The translations under genes and the position numbers were made by a program. 58,969 nt of DNA from a virus: the IMG/VR virus record IMGVR_UViG_3300032053_000085, positions 1-58,969 of that record; one strand, given 5' to 3'. The stretch's first letter is position 1. Every line of letters begins with the position of its first letter. Positions 1 to 6,854 of this stretch are shown piece by piece. The notes below the pieces were generated by a model. It made no database searches. It was given only the letters and a program-made list of their open reading frames with translations, and was not told where the DNA came from.

Positions 1-120
1 CCTACCCCCTGGCATACCGAACATAATAAACATTATCGGACGTTGCCTAGATAGTAGGCAGTAGTGCAAGGGTATTAGGCAGTAGATATAGTGAGGATAA
101 GGTAGGCTTACTATAAGCAG

Positions 121-184
121 TAGCTAGCTAGTACACTAGCTAGCTAGTGTACTAGCTAGCTAGTACACTAGCTAGCTAGTGTAC
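121..184. repeat. Four alternating 16-bp CTAG repeats
   Basis: Two 16-bp units, tagctagctagtacac and tagctagctagtgtac, alternate twice. The units differ only in the last bases (acac or gtgt), so neighbouring units are reverse-complementary around the TAGCTAGCTA core. The array can fold as a long cruciform or bind a symmetric protein repeatedly. It could be an iteron-type origin element or a terminus signal; this is inference. Confidence 0.75.
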
Positions 185-210
185 TAGGAAGGGGGGTCAC
201 TAGCGTATGG

Positions 211-232
211 GTGTGCTAGTGTACTAGCACAC
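211..232. repeat. 22-bp perfect palindrome
   Basis: GTGTGCTAGT-GT-ACTAGCACAC is perfectly self-complementary. It lies just right of the CTAG array and shares its CTAGTGTACTAG core, so the two are probably parts of one element. Confidence 0.75.
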
Positions 233-267
233 TAGGGGGGCATCAACCTCCCGGATTATTTTTTCAA

Positions 268-312
268 AATAATCCTACAAACCAACCTATTTGGGAATAA
301 TCCTACAAACCA
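268..312. repeat. 17-bp direct repeat pair
   Basis: The 17-mer aataatcctacaaacca occurs at 268-284 and again at 296-312, 28 bp apart (about 2.7 helical turns). The first copy also forms the right arm of an inverted repeat (GGATTATTTT ttc AAAATAATCC, 253-275). This spacing fits a protein bound on one face of the helix. Confidence 0.65.
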
Positions 313-498
313 GGGGACCTATCTACAGATCGGGTAAACAAGGTAATCCTCGCTACGCTCGGATTGCACAAAGAGAGCACACACGGACAGAATGTCCGGC
401 GAGAGGCAGAGTGGCCTAGATTTTTTAAGAAATAATGACCTGTATTTCTTAGGGTCTGACTGCTAGGGAAAGTAATGAAATCCCTGTGAAAAACGAAA

Positions 499-528
499 AA
501 AGCCCAGGAGAGCTAGTCCTGGGCTTTA
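499..528 (-). terminator. Intrinsic terminator after the coiled-coil gene
   Basis: AAAGCCCAGGA / TCCTGGGCTTT form an 11-bp stem around a 7-nt loop. Read on the minus strand it is followed by a T-run, directly downstream of the gene that stops at 563. Confidence 0.8.
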
Positions 529-562
529 ATGATACTAGCTAATGGCTAGGAACCGATGTGGT

Positions 563-1813
563 TTATTGGACCTTACGACGGTAGGTTACGCCGTATTGTT
601 GAGGCATACCTGCTAGGCTAGATTCGATCCACCTGTCGTTTTGTCGGAATTCGTCACCTTTCTCGACTTTTTCTTTCGGATCGAGAAGCCGGTACTGCTG
701 CTTTGCTGGTTTTTCAAGCTTTTCGACTTGGGCCTCCAAAGTCGAGACCCGGTCGACTAACGTAGGGCCAGCGATCGTGGCTGGTAGGCCCCATCCTTGA
801 TCCCATTTGAAGGCGGCGGTGACTGCTGGTAGTTCCTTGAGTTGGGCCGATGGCTTAGTTACCATCGACTTACCGGCGGCGATCTTGAGGTCTTGTACTG
901 GGATTGGTGCAGAATTACCGAAAGTAATGGTTGCTTCTGGATAAGGTGAGACCTGCTCCGGCTTGCCTAGAGCCTCATTGCGCTCATTGGTTCGCTGGAT
1001 AACCAGATTGGCAAGACGATCTATTTCGGCGGCTCTAATGGTCGCTGTTTCCTTCCATTTCTTGGCTTCCTTTGTTGCCTGCTCGAACTTAGTTTGCAGG
1101 TGGGATTGATTGCTGTTTAGTTGGGCAGACAGCAACGCATTGGCTTTATTCAATTTCCCAGCCTCCGTGGCGACCGCCAGGAGGCTATCACGAGTACCGC
1201 GAATAGTTTTCTCGTACTGGGCTTCCTTGGCCTGGAGAGCCTTGGAATACTCATCCCGTTCCTTGGCGGCACCGGATGTTTGTAGTTCCGCTATCTTAGT
1301 GGCCTGTTGGCCGACTTCGCCGTACCACTTACAACATACTCCTTCCAGTCGATGGATTTCCTTGCGATCGTCCTCTGCTTTTTTGATGTAGCTATTGTTG
1401 GAGAATTCCAACTGGCTGATCTTGGATTCGAGTTGGTGCGTTAAAGTTTCTAGCTTCAGAATCTCATCCTTCTTTGCAAGGATCATCGACGCCTGGTTTT
1501 TACGGATTGTCTCCACAAAAGCCAGCCTTTCACGCAAATCATCCTGATTTTCTCGTAGATTAGCGATAGTGCTCTCCGACGCACGTCGGCACTCGATGCC
1601 AAGCGTCGCTTGGATCGAGTTCATTGATAATGGGATTCGCAGACGTGTTCCATCTTGCTGGCACACCATGTCAACCCTCGCCGTATAGTCACGCTTCGGT
1701 AATCCGGTGATTTCGTCCGTCTCTAGAGCGTCGTAGGACACGCCTACGACGCTATAAGGTATCGGCACTTCGATAAGAGTCGGGTGGTTGTATGATTTGA
1801 ACGATAATGCCAT
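563..1813 (-). CDS. Long coiled-coil protein with C-terminal YRLL..GDE motif
   Basis: A 416-residue protein of unknown function. Residues about 75-275 are almost continuous heptad-rich coiled coil, preceded by a compact N-terminal region (about 1-75). The last 45 residues hold YRLLDPKEKVEKGDEF followed by a Trp, a short motif that recurs at the end of unrelated small phage proteins. A second one is in this window at 3695-4141. No signal peptide or membrane segment is seen. It ends in a clear terminator and starts at an ATG with AGGA upstream. It is transcribed away from the methyltransferase at 1972. A structural or scaffold-like role is possible, but nothing identifies it. Confidence 0.8.
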   Translation of the reverse strand: MALSFKSYNHPTLIEVPIPYSVVGVSYDALETDEITGLPKRDYTARVDMVCQQDGTRLRIPLSMNSIQATLGIECRRASESTIANLRENQDDLRERLAFVETIRKNQASMILAKKDEILKLETLTHQLESKISQLEFSNNSYIKKAEDDRKEIHRLEGVCCKWYGEVGQQATKIAELQTSGAAKERDEYSKALQAKEAQYEKTIRGTRDSLLAVATEAGKLNKANALLSAQLNSNQSHLQTKFEQATKEAKKWKETATIRAAEIDRLANLVIQRTNERNEALGKPEQVSPYPEATITFGNSAPIPVQDLKIAAGKSMVTKPSAQLKELPAVTAAFKWDQGWGLPATIAGPTLVDRVSTLEAQVEKLEKPAKQQYRLLDPKEKVEKGDEFRQNDRWIESSLAGMPQQYGVTYRRKVQ

Positions 1814-1891
1814 GGTTTAGTAGTTCCTGTGGTAATGAAAAGGGTTTCAACTGTAATTCTAGACTAGTCCGGCACGCCGGAATAGTCCTCT

Positions 1892-1935
1892 AGGGGATTT
1901 TTCTTGAAAAATCCCCCAGTCTGCTATGCTGGGAG
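1892..1935 (+). promoter_or_regulatory. Terminator-like hairpin overlapping a weak promoter
   Basis: GGGGATTTTT cttg AAAAATCCCC is a perfect 10-bp hairpin (1892-1915). Its loop and 3' arm supply a TTGAAA box, followed 15 bp on by TATGCT, close upstream of the methyltransferase gene at 1972. The spacing is short for a sigma70 promoter, so this is tentative. Confidence 0.35.
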
Positions 1936-1971
1936 ACTTCCTTGTCCTAGTAATAGCCAAAAAGGTGTCCC

Positions 1972-2577
1972 ATGTTAATGAGTATGGCGGAAATCTCCGC
2001 GAAGTATGGTCCTATTCGTCGCATCATCCACGTTGGAGCACATTACGGACAAGAAGTTGGTGATTATCTGCGGGCGGGTGCCTCGCAAATTGACCTGTTC
2101 GAGCCGATCGATACAAACATCGAGCATCTAGAACGGGCGTTTGGTGCCAATCCAAGCGTCATTATCCACCATACCGCACTTGGAGATCACCAAGGTACGG
2201 CTGTCATGCACGTGGCAAGCAATGAAGGTCAATCGTCTTCGGTTCTAGAACCGAAGGACCACCTAGCCCAGTATCCACACATATCGTTCCAAAGCTCCAA
2301 AACGGTACCAATGGCGCGTTTGGATGACTTTAGGCTGTCGGGAGCCGACTTTCTCGCTGCCGACGTCCAAGGGTACGAATTGGAGGTTTTACGGGGTGCC
2401 CGGAAAACCTTAGAGAATGTTCGGATGGTTTATTGCGAAGTAAACCGAGCCGAACTCTACAAAGATTGTGCCCAGATAGACGAAATCGACACGTTCTTAG
2501 CCGAGTTCGGCTTTAAACGTGTCGATGTTGCTTGGGTTGGCGGTACTTGGGGCGATGCCCTGTATGTTAAGTCTTAG
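1972..2577 (+). CDS. FkbM-family SAM-dependent methyltransferase
   Basis: A 201-residue class I methyltransferase of the FkbM type, which usually O-methylates sugars. The SAM-binding motif I is IIHVGAHYGQE near residue 18, followed by an acidic strand end (LFEPI, about 42). The FkbM core ADFLAADVQGYELEVLRGA lies near 124-142, and a CEVN strand follows. The AAGGTG ribosome site before the first ATG supports the start, although ATGs also lie at codons 3 and 5. It ends convergently with the next gene (stop codons overlap). In this genome it is the natural candidate for capping glycans made by the three glycosyltransferases at 25177, 27276 and 55327. Confidence 0.85.
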   Translation: MLMSMAEISAKYGPIRRIIHVGAHYGQEVGDYLRAGASQIDLFEPIDTNIEHLERAFGANPSVIIHHTALGDHQGTAVMHVASNEGQSSSVLEPKDHLAQYPHISFQSSKTVPMARLDDFRLSGADFLAADVQGYELEVLRGARKTLENVRMVYCEVNRAELYKDCAQIDEIDTFLAEFGFKRVDVAWVGGTWGDALYVKS

Positions 2578-3131
2578 TTATCGGAAGTCTTGGGAAGGCC
2601 GTCTGATTTCTGATCTGCGGCTTCCCTAGCCATCTGTTGCATCGCGATGCCAACTGCCGCCTGGATGGTCGCACCGATGGCTTGACCCGAGATCGTTTCC
2701 GCTATCGCGGCTAGTTCCTTGGCTTCACAATCGTATGGCATCGTCGAAGCGACGATGCCAGCAGCGGCGATTCCGAAGAACTTGGCAAGTTCGATTGTCA
2801 CCTGCGACCTGTTCTCGGGCGACAGAGTCGCAGCTTTTCGCAAAAGCTGCGTCACGAACGCTTCCAGGAATTCAGCCAGTGGCTCAACCTTATCGTCTTC
2901 GAGGGCGACGACGATCGTCCATGCTAGTCCGTGCGTGAGTCTATTAGCGTCCTCGCTAGATAAGACTGGCTCATCTGACGTAGGATCGCTAGTCACGTCC
3001 AAGTATCCGAGTCCTGCTCCGACCATCGACGTGCCCATATCGAGCATTTCCTGAAGGTTTTCGAGTTCAAACCCCGTAGCGAATGCGACGATAGCGTCGT
3101 GAACTCTTTTTGAACTTTGTGTTTTTCCCAT
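2574..3131 (-). CDS. Conserved small phage protein, unknown
   Basis: A 185-residue, helix-rich, acidic protein. I chose the ATG at 3131 (MGKTQSS...) because AAGGA lies about 10 nt upstream. A longer frame reaching 3512 would run antisense through the HU-like gene and has unlikely composition. Ala-rich segments near the C-terminus (FFGIAAAGIVAS and TIQAAVGIAM) might be amphipathic helices. No family is recognised. It is transcribed divergently from the HU-like gene at 3217. Confidence 0.65.
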   Translation of the reverse strand: MGKTQSSKRVHDAIVAFATGFELENLQEMLDMGTSMVGAGLGYLDVTSDPTSDEPVLSSEDANRLTHGLAWTIVVALEDDKVEPLAEFLEAFVTQLLRKAATLSPENRSQVTIELAKFFGIAAAGIVASTMPYDCEAKELAAIAETISGQAIGATIQAAVGIAMQQMAREAADQKSDGLPKTSDN

Positions 3132-3216
3132 GACCTGATTTTTCCTTGTGGGGGACTGAAATGTGTTATGTTGATGACTGTCAACGAAACCAGTGTAGCC
3201 ATAGGACCAGATAAAG

Positions 3217-3864
3217 ATGACGAAGTTTAAGAAAAAATCCGGAAATATTACGTCGATCGCCGACGAAGTCGCCGCTCTCCATGGGTTGACTAAGACAACC
3301 ATGCGGCCTTTGACTAAGTCGGTTTTCGCCGCCTTAGCCAAACAATTGTTTGAGAGGGGAGCTATTCGGATTCCCGGTCTTGGGTCCATGACCATGGAGT
3401 TCAGTATTAAGTCCGGTGCTCCGCGAGCGTTCGCCCGGTTCAAGTGGCACAAACACGTACGGGATCGTTGGAAGACGATCTTCGAGAATGCGGACAACCT
3501 AGACTTTATCAACTACATCCTCCAGCGAGACGAGACAAAAGATCGACTCCGGGAGACGAATCGTCTAAAAGAACTGGAATTTCGGGCCAGGAAGAAGGCA
3601 CTACGGATCGAACACGAGCGACGAAGGGCGGCTGAGTTAATCAAAGCCGCCACTGGTCTCGACGCAGACGTGTCACAAATCGATGTCAGTATCCTTATTC
3701 CACCCCTCTTATATACGCCTCGGTTACCGGCGCACCGTATTGAAGTACGTGACTTAATAGCAGCGACCGGAGTGTTTCCCCTTGAGAAATTACATCGCCC
3801 CGCACATCTAGAAGCCGGTATCCAGTTGGACCCGACTCTAGTCGACCGTGTTCTTTCTGAATGA
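3217..3864 (+). CDS. HU/IHF-like DNA-binding protein with C-terminal extension
   Basis: The first ~95 residues have the HU/IHF layout: an N-terminal helical dimerisation part (ADEVAALHGLTKTTMRPLTKS), then a helix and RGAIRIPGLGSMTMEF, which matches the turn and first strand of the HU beta arm (GE.V.I.GFG.F), then Arg/Lys-rich strands. The remaining ~120 residues are a charged helix (RLKELEFRARKKALRIEHER) and a tail unlike HU, which is about 90 residues. HU proteins bend DNA and prefer cruciforms and kinks, which matters in a genome full of palindromes. The 3' end overlaps the opposing gene by 170 bp. Alternatively it is a packaging accessory, since terminase follows and no small terminase is recognised. 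Confidence 0.65.
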   Translation: MTKFKKKSGNITSIADEVAALHGLTKTTMRPLTKSVFAALAKQLFERGAIRIPGLGSMTMEFSIKSGAPRAFARFKWHKHVRDRWKTIFENADNLDFINYILQRDETKDRLRETNRLKELEFRARKKALRIEHERRRAAELIKAATGLDADVSQIDVSILIPPLLYTPRLPAHRIEVRDLIAATGVFPLEKLHRPAHLEAGIQLDPTLVDRVLSE

Positions 3865-4141
3865 GTTCATCGATCGTTTCGAAAACCGGGAACATTTCGA
3901 CCCAAGCATTGTCAACACTGACCGCGATATCAACCATATCGCGGGCAAGTTGAGCACAGGCACCATGTTTCGACAAAGCCAACGCTCGGTGGGCAATACT
4001 CTCGATCTGGCGTAGTTCAGATCGAGAGTATTTCCGCTTAGTGGCTTCCGGGCTCTTAAGCCCGGAAGTCACGAGAAGGCGGTGAGCACGTCGGCCTATC
4101 GAGGCCAACCAACCAGTATCGAGTTCATTTGCAGGTAACAT
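3695..4141 (-). CDS. Small protein with YRLL..G motif, antisense overlap with HU-like gene
   Basis: A 148-residue protein. The ATG at 4141 has AGGA seven bases upstream. The C-terminal GYRLLDVRGDVISQGE resembles the YRLL motif of the protein at 563-1813, which argues that this frame is real even though its last 57 codons run antisense to the HU-like gene. The N-terminal half is basic (RRAHRLL, KRKYSRSELRQ) and the middle is helical. A perfect 15-bp-arm hairpin (3995-4032) lies inside. Function unknown. Confidence 0.6.
   Translation of the reverse strand: MLPANELDTGWLASIGRRAHRLLVTSGLKSPEATKRKYSRSELRQIESIAHRALALSKHGACAQLARDMVDIAVSVDNAWVEMFPVFETIDELIQKEHGRLESGPTGYRLLDVRGDVISQGETLRSLLLSHVLQYGAPVTEAYIRGVE
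3995..4032. repeat. Perfect inverted repeat, 15-bp arms, inside a gene
   Basis: AATACTCTCGATCTG and its exact reverse complement flank an 8-nt loop, within the coding sequence of the gene at 3695-4141. Another 10-bp stem (CTTCCGGGCT) lies at 4045-4068. This is one of many such intragenic hairpins in the window. Confidence 0.9.
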
Positions 4142-4208
4142 TAGTATTCCTAATAGTGGATCGACCAGAATAACATATTCTAATCTAAGCGAGTGAATTT
4201 AGCAAGCC

Positions 4209-5630
4209 ATGGAAATCGATTATTACAAGGAACTTGGGGCATTATGCCGTCTTGACTACTTCCAGTTCGTCAAGACGTTTTGGCCCTACGTTTCGACTGA
4301 GAAACTCCAAATCAACTGGCACATCCCGTATCTGTGCAAGGAAATCCAGTATCACAGCGAGCGAATCTTCAACGGGCTGCCAAAAGAGAACGATCTGGTC
4401 ATCAATATTAGCCCAGGTACGTCGAAGTCCACGATCTTCACCACTCTTTATTTGCCCTGGTGCTGGACTCGGATGCCTGGATTCCGATATATCGGAACCA
4501 GTTTCGCCGAAGATTTGGCGTTCGAGTTGACGGTCAAGTCGCGGCGAGTGGTGCAATCGCCGCTCTACCGGAAGTTGTTCCCGGAGATCGAGCTACGCGA
4601 AGACTTGAACAACAAGTCGCTGTGGTCGAATACTCTTGGCGGTGACCGCTACGCCGCTGGTACGGGCGGTAACATCACGGGACGGCACGCTCACTGTATT
4701 GGGATCGATGATCCGCTCGATCCGAAGGGCGGGCGATCCAAGGCTAAGATTGAGGAAGCCGCCAAGTACATCAAGGAAACCTTACCTAGTCGTAAGGTTT
4801 CCAAGGAATTGTCGTGGACCTACATGGTCATGCAACGGATAGCCGTAGGCGATCCGACTGCTGTGTTCTTGGAGAACTTCCCAGGAGTTAAGCTAATCTG
4901 CCTCCCAGGCGAGGAAACAGACTTCATTCACCCGCCCGAGCTACGTCAATACTATGTCGACGGACTGTTTGACCCGGTACGGCTCAGTAGGCGTGTCCTA
5001 CTGAGCCTGAAAGCGGAGTTAGGGGAATTCGGTTATTGCGGACAAATCCTCCAACAACCGATCCCGATAGGTGGTGGGGCCATCAAAACCGACCGGATTC
5101 AGATTCATCTGGCCCCTCCGCCAGACAACGCATTTCGCAAGATAGTGCGATTCTGGGACAAGGCCGCTCTGGCGGATTCTGGAGACTGGACTGTCGGAGC
5201 GAAGCTCGGTATCACGCCCAACGGAGACGTCTGGATATTAGGGATCGTTCGCGGACAGTGGTCTACTGATGCTCGCGAAGCCATAATCAAAGCAACGGGC
5301 CACCTAGACGGTAAACACGTCAGGATAGGCATGGAACAAGAACCTGGTTCGAGCGGAATCGATGCCGTTAAGGAGTCGATTAAGCGACTCCACGGATTCA
5401 ATGTCACGGCTGTGAAAAGCACGGGAAACAAGCTACTTCGTATGGATACATTTGCCACTCAAATCAATGTTGGAAATGTGCATACGGCTATTTCAGGTAA
5501 GGTCTTAGATGACTACCTTAAAGAACTTCGATACTTTCCCGATGGATCAAACGACGACCAATGTGACGCCAGTAGCGGGGCTTACACTATGTTAATCCAA
5601 CACGGAATGAAGCTAGGCGTTATTAAGTGA
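4209..5630 (+). CDS. terL: Terminase large subunit
   Basis: A 473-residue packaging motor that cuts concatemeric DNA and drives it into the prohead. The N-terminal ATPase has a variant Walker A (ISPGTSKST, about 67-75) and Walker B CIGIDDPLD (about 163-171). The C-terminal RNase H-like nuclease shows RFWDKAALADSGDWT, EQEPGSSG and the acidic SNDDQCDA motif near the end. Length is normal for the family. No small subunit is recognised; the HU-like gene upstream could stand in for it, as speculation. The stop overlaps the convergent HNH gene by 18 bp. There is an 11-bp-arm hairpin at 4981-5007 and another at 4775-4802 in the coding sequence. Confidence 0.95.
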   Translation: MEIDYYKELGALCRLDYFQFVKTFWPYVSTEKLQINWHIPYLCKEIQYHSERIFNGLPKENDLVINISPGTSKSTIFTTLYLPWCWTRMPGFRYIGTSFAEDLAFELTVKSRRVVQSPLYRKLFPEIELREDLNNKSLWSNTLGGDRYAAGTGGNITGRHAHCIGIDDPLDPKGGRSKAKIEEAAKYIKETLPSRKVSKELSWTYMVMQRIAVGDPTAVFLENFPGVKLICLPGEETDFIHPPELRQYYVDGLFDPVRLSRRVLLSLKAELGEFGYCGQILQQPIPIGGGAIKTDRIQIHLAPPPDNAFRKIVRFWDKAALADSGDWTVGAKLGITPNGDVWILGIVRGQWSTDAREAIIKATGHLDGKHVRIGMEQEPGSSGIDAVKESIKRLHGFNVTAVKSTGNKLLRMDTFATQINVGNVHTAISGKVLDDYLKELRYFPDGSNDDQCDASSGAYTMLIQHGMKLGVIK

Positions 5631-6287
5631 TGACTGTTTCGGGGGCGTAGTCAATGCTCGTACCGGGTCCCATCCCGCCCCAACGCGATCGTGAACAGTA
5701 CGGATTTTCATCTTATAGTGCCTTGCCCAGTTAGTCAATGTGTCTGTTTTATCACCGATTGTGACTAAGCGGTTGCTACGCCGATTATTGGCTTGCTCCT
5801 GGTTGGTGGACCATCTGCAATTTTCAGGGCAGTAATTCTCGGCGTTACGTTCGCGGTCGATAGAATGCTTAGGGCTTGGCTTCTCGCCCATGTCTGCGAA
5901 GAAATTCTCGAATTTCTTCCAGCGCTCACAGTAACCAATACCACGAGCGCCGTAGTCAGGGTAATCTTTACAATTCGGATTGTCGCACCTTCGTTTCATT
6001 GCCTGCCATGACCGGTACTCAGAAGTCTTCTGCATCCCGTGTGTGGTATTGCGTGCGATCATAGCCGCAGTTTGCAGGCACCCGCAGCTTTGTGTTTTTC
6101 CACTACGCAAACTACCGACACGTATTATCTTACGGTTCCCGCACTCGCATAGACATTCCTGGTGCGATCTGTGTTGTTTTCCATCATGTATCGCGAACGT
6201 AGGCCCGATTGTTTTCAATCGGCCAAAAGTTTCCGAGACAAATCCATTGCTAAAATCACCATTTTGTGCTACAATTAGTTCAGCCAT
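5613..6287 (-). CDS. HNH homing-type endonuclease, copy 1
   Basis: A 224-residue free-standing nuclease of the phage HNH type. Residues ~45-85 carry Cys pairs (CLCECG, CGCL) of a zinc-ribbon-like segment. The centre has YRSWQAMKRRCD, YGARGIGYCERW, DMGEKPSPKHSIDRE, YCPENCRWST and a final N. The C-terminus (GDKTDTLTNWARHYKMKIRT) looks like a helix-turn-helix recognition part ending in AGWDPVRALTTP. I start it at MAEL, matching copy 2 (MAKYIVV). It sits convergent to terL and probably moves by double-strand-break repair. Copies or remnants lie at 40738, 42074 and 49675. Confidence 0.9.
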   Translation of the reverse strand: MAELIVAQNGDFSNGFVSETFGRLKTIGPTFAIHDGKQHRSHQECLCECGNRKIIRVGSLRSGKTQSCGCLQTAAMIARNTTHGMQKTSEYRSWQAMKRRCDNPNCKDYPDYGARGIGYCERWKKFENFFADMGEKPSPKHSIDRERNAENYCPENCRWSTNQEQANNRRSNRLVTIGDKTDTLTNWARHYKMKIRTVHDRVGAGWDPVRALTTPPKQSSLNNA

Positions 6288-6317
6288 TTGGAATAAGTAC
6301 CTATTTTGAGTGGATAG

Positions 6318-6358
6318 AAAAGCCACGGGATTGAGTCCCCGTGGCTTTTTGTATTATA
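6318..6358 (-). promoter_or_regulatory. HNH leader: extended -10 plus 5' hairpin
   Basis: On the minus strand an extended -10, TGC-TATAAT (6353-6358), is followed at once by a 12-bp hairpin (AAAAGCCACGGG/CCCGTGGCTTTT, 6318-6349) and then the HNH start. The transcript should begin at the hairpin foot. Almost the same leader precedes the deleted HNH copy at 49852, and a related one precedes copy 2 at 41403. Confidence 0.7.
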
Positions 6359-6386
6359 GCACAGTTCTCTGTATTTCACCAGACTT

Positions 6387-6418
6387 TGTAACAAAAACAC
6401 CAGTGTTTTTGTTACAAC
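6387..6418. repeat. 14-bp inverted repeat
   Basis: TTGTAACAAAAACA and its reverse complement flank a 4-nt loop in the non-coding gap upstream of the HNH promoter. It may be an operator or part of a terminator pair with the next hairpin. Confidence 0.65.
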
Positions 6419-6451
6419 TTTGGCGGAACCTAATTACTCTGAACTGCCTCC

Positions 6452-6500
6452 AATTAGAGGGCTCCGCCCGATAATTGGCCCTTTTTATTCTTTTTTGTTT
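6452..6500 (+). terminator. Rightward terminator before the RNA gene
   Basis: CCAATTA...TAATTGG pair around a GC-rich inner part, followed by a long T-rich tract (ccctttttattctttttt). It would end transcription arriving from the terminase side before the strong promoter at 6518. Confidence 0.65.
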
Positions 6501-6517
6501 TTATTCCTAGAATTCTC

Positions 6518-6545
6518 TTGACAAGAATTGGCCTATCGGTATAAT
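6518..6545 (+). promoter_or_regulatory. Consensus sigma70 promoter
   Basis: A perfect TTGACA (6518-6523), a 16-bp spacer and a perfect TATAAT (6540-6545), the best sigma70 match I see in the window. Start of transcription is expected near 6552. No open reading frame follows for 300 bp, so its product should be an RNA. Confidence 0.85.
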
Positions 6546-6551
6546 GGAATT

Positions 6552-6723
6552 ACTGTGTTTGAGGCGATAGCCGATAACACTAACGGGAGCTAACGCTAGC
6601 CTACATCCGATTAACTTGAATCGGCTTAGACGTTAGTCTCTAGTTTAGTGTGGTGCCGCCTTTTAAGGGCGGACACCACCAGAAGGGCAGTAGGAAGTGA
6701 CGATAGGCACTTCCTTATCTTTT
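6552..6723 (+). ncRNA. Putative structured phage RNA, about 170 nt
   Basis: A discrete transcription unit: consensus promoter, no open frame, strong local folding and an intrinsic terminator (AGGAAGTG/CACTTCCT, 6692-6715, then tatctttt). A 7-bp stem, ACACTAA (6577-6583) with TTAGTGT (6645-6651), closes a junction of three hairpins: GCTA-acgc-TAGC (6589-6600), CCGATT-aacttg-AATCGG (6607-6624) and AGAC-gtta-GTCT (6628-6639). An alternative pairing is CTAACG with CGTTAG. A GC-rich hairpin follows at about 6649-6679. The loops are too short for a tRNA, and I see no tmRNA, 6S or RNase P signature. It lies between terminase and portal, where a packaging-related or regulatory RNA would be plausible. 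This is inference. Confidence 0.55.
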
Positions 6724-6739
6724 GACCCGAATTCCAGAC
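6717..6739 (+). repeat. 23-bp element, copy 1
   Basis: A 23-bp sequence beginning atcttttgacccgaattc recurs with one mismatch, on the other strand, at 56151-56173. Both copies lie upstream of gene blocks. It could be a phage-specific promoter or operator; no good sigma70 -10 follows it. Confidence 0.6.
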
Positions 6740-6742
6740 TGG

Positions 6743-6771
6743 CCCCATGGTTGAAAGATTCAACCATGGGG
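6743..6771. repeat. 13-bp-arm hairpin in the portal leader
   Basis: CCCCATGGTTGAA aga TTCAACCATGGGG is a perfect hairpin in the non-coding DNA between the RNA unit and the portal promoter. There is no T-run on either side, so it is more likely an operator or RNA structure than a terminator. Confidence 0.75.
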
Positions 6772-6786
6772 AACTCTGGTAATCTT

Positions 6787-6839
6787 TTGCATAATTAGGG
6801 CTACTTCTGTTACAATCTGAGTATTAGCCCTAATTATGC
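6787..6839 (+). promoter_or_regulatory. Portal operon promoter inside an inverted repeat
   Basis: TTGCAT (6787-6792), an 18-bp spacer and TACAAT (6811-6816) form a plausible sigma70 promoter. Its -35/spacer and its start site lie in the two arms of a perfect 14-bp inverted repeat (gcataattagggct at 6789-6802, complement at 6826-6839). A repressor could bind across the promoter, or the transcript could open with half a hairpin. The portal start follows 15 bp later. Confidence 0.6.
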
Positions 6840-6854
6840 TCAGGAGCACGACAA

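Larger units (their letters stand above)
1..562. other. Non-coding left region, repeat- and hairpin-rich
   Basis: No convincing gene is visible on either strand. The stretch is packed with CTAG tetranucleotides, nested palindromes (121-184, 211-232), a 17-bp direct repeat (268-284 and 296-312), AT-rich hairpins (253-275 and about 426-453) and a terminator (499-528). Such clustering of palindromes and iteron-like repeats in a non-coding block suggests a replication origin, a packaging or terminus region, or a transcription-control zone. The sequence alone does not decide which. Confidence 0.6.

Noticed and set aside
1110-1391. Plus-strand frame inside the coiled-coil gene
   Set aside because: Antisense shadow with no start signal.
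3132-3512. N-terminal extension of the minus-strand gene at 2574 up to 3512
   Set aside because: It runs antisense to the HU-like gene and contains unlikely residues; the ATG at 3131 has a good ribosome site.
6577-6651. tRNA in the cloverleaf-like RNA
   Set aside because: Arms and loops are too short (4-nt loops, no T-loop consensus), so it is not a tRNA.
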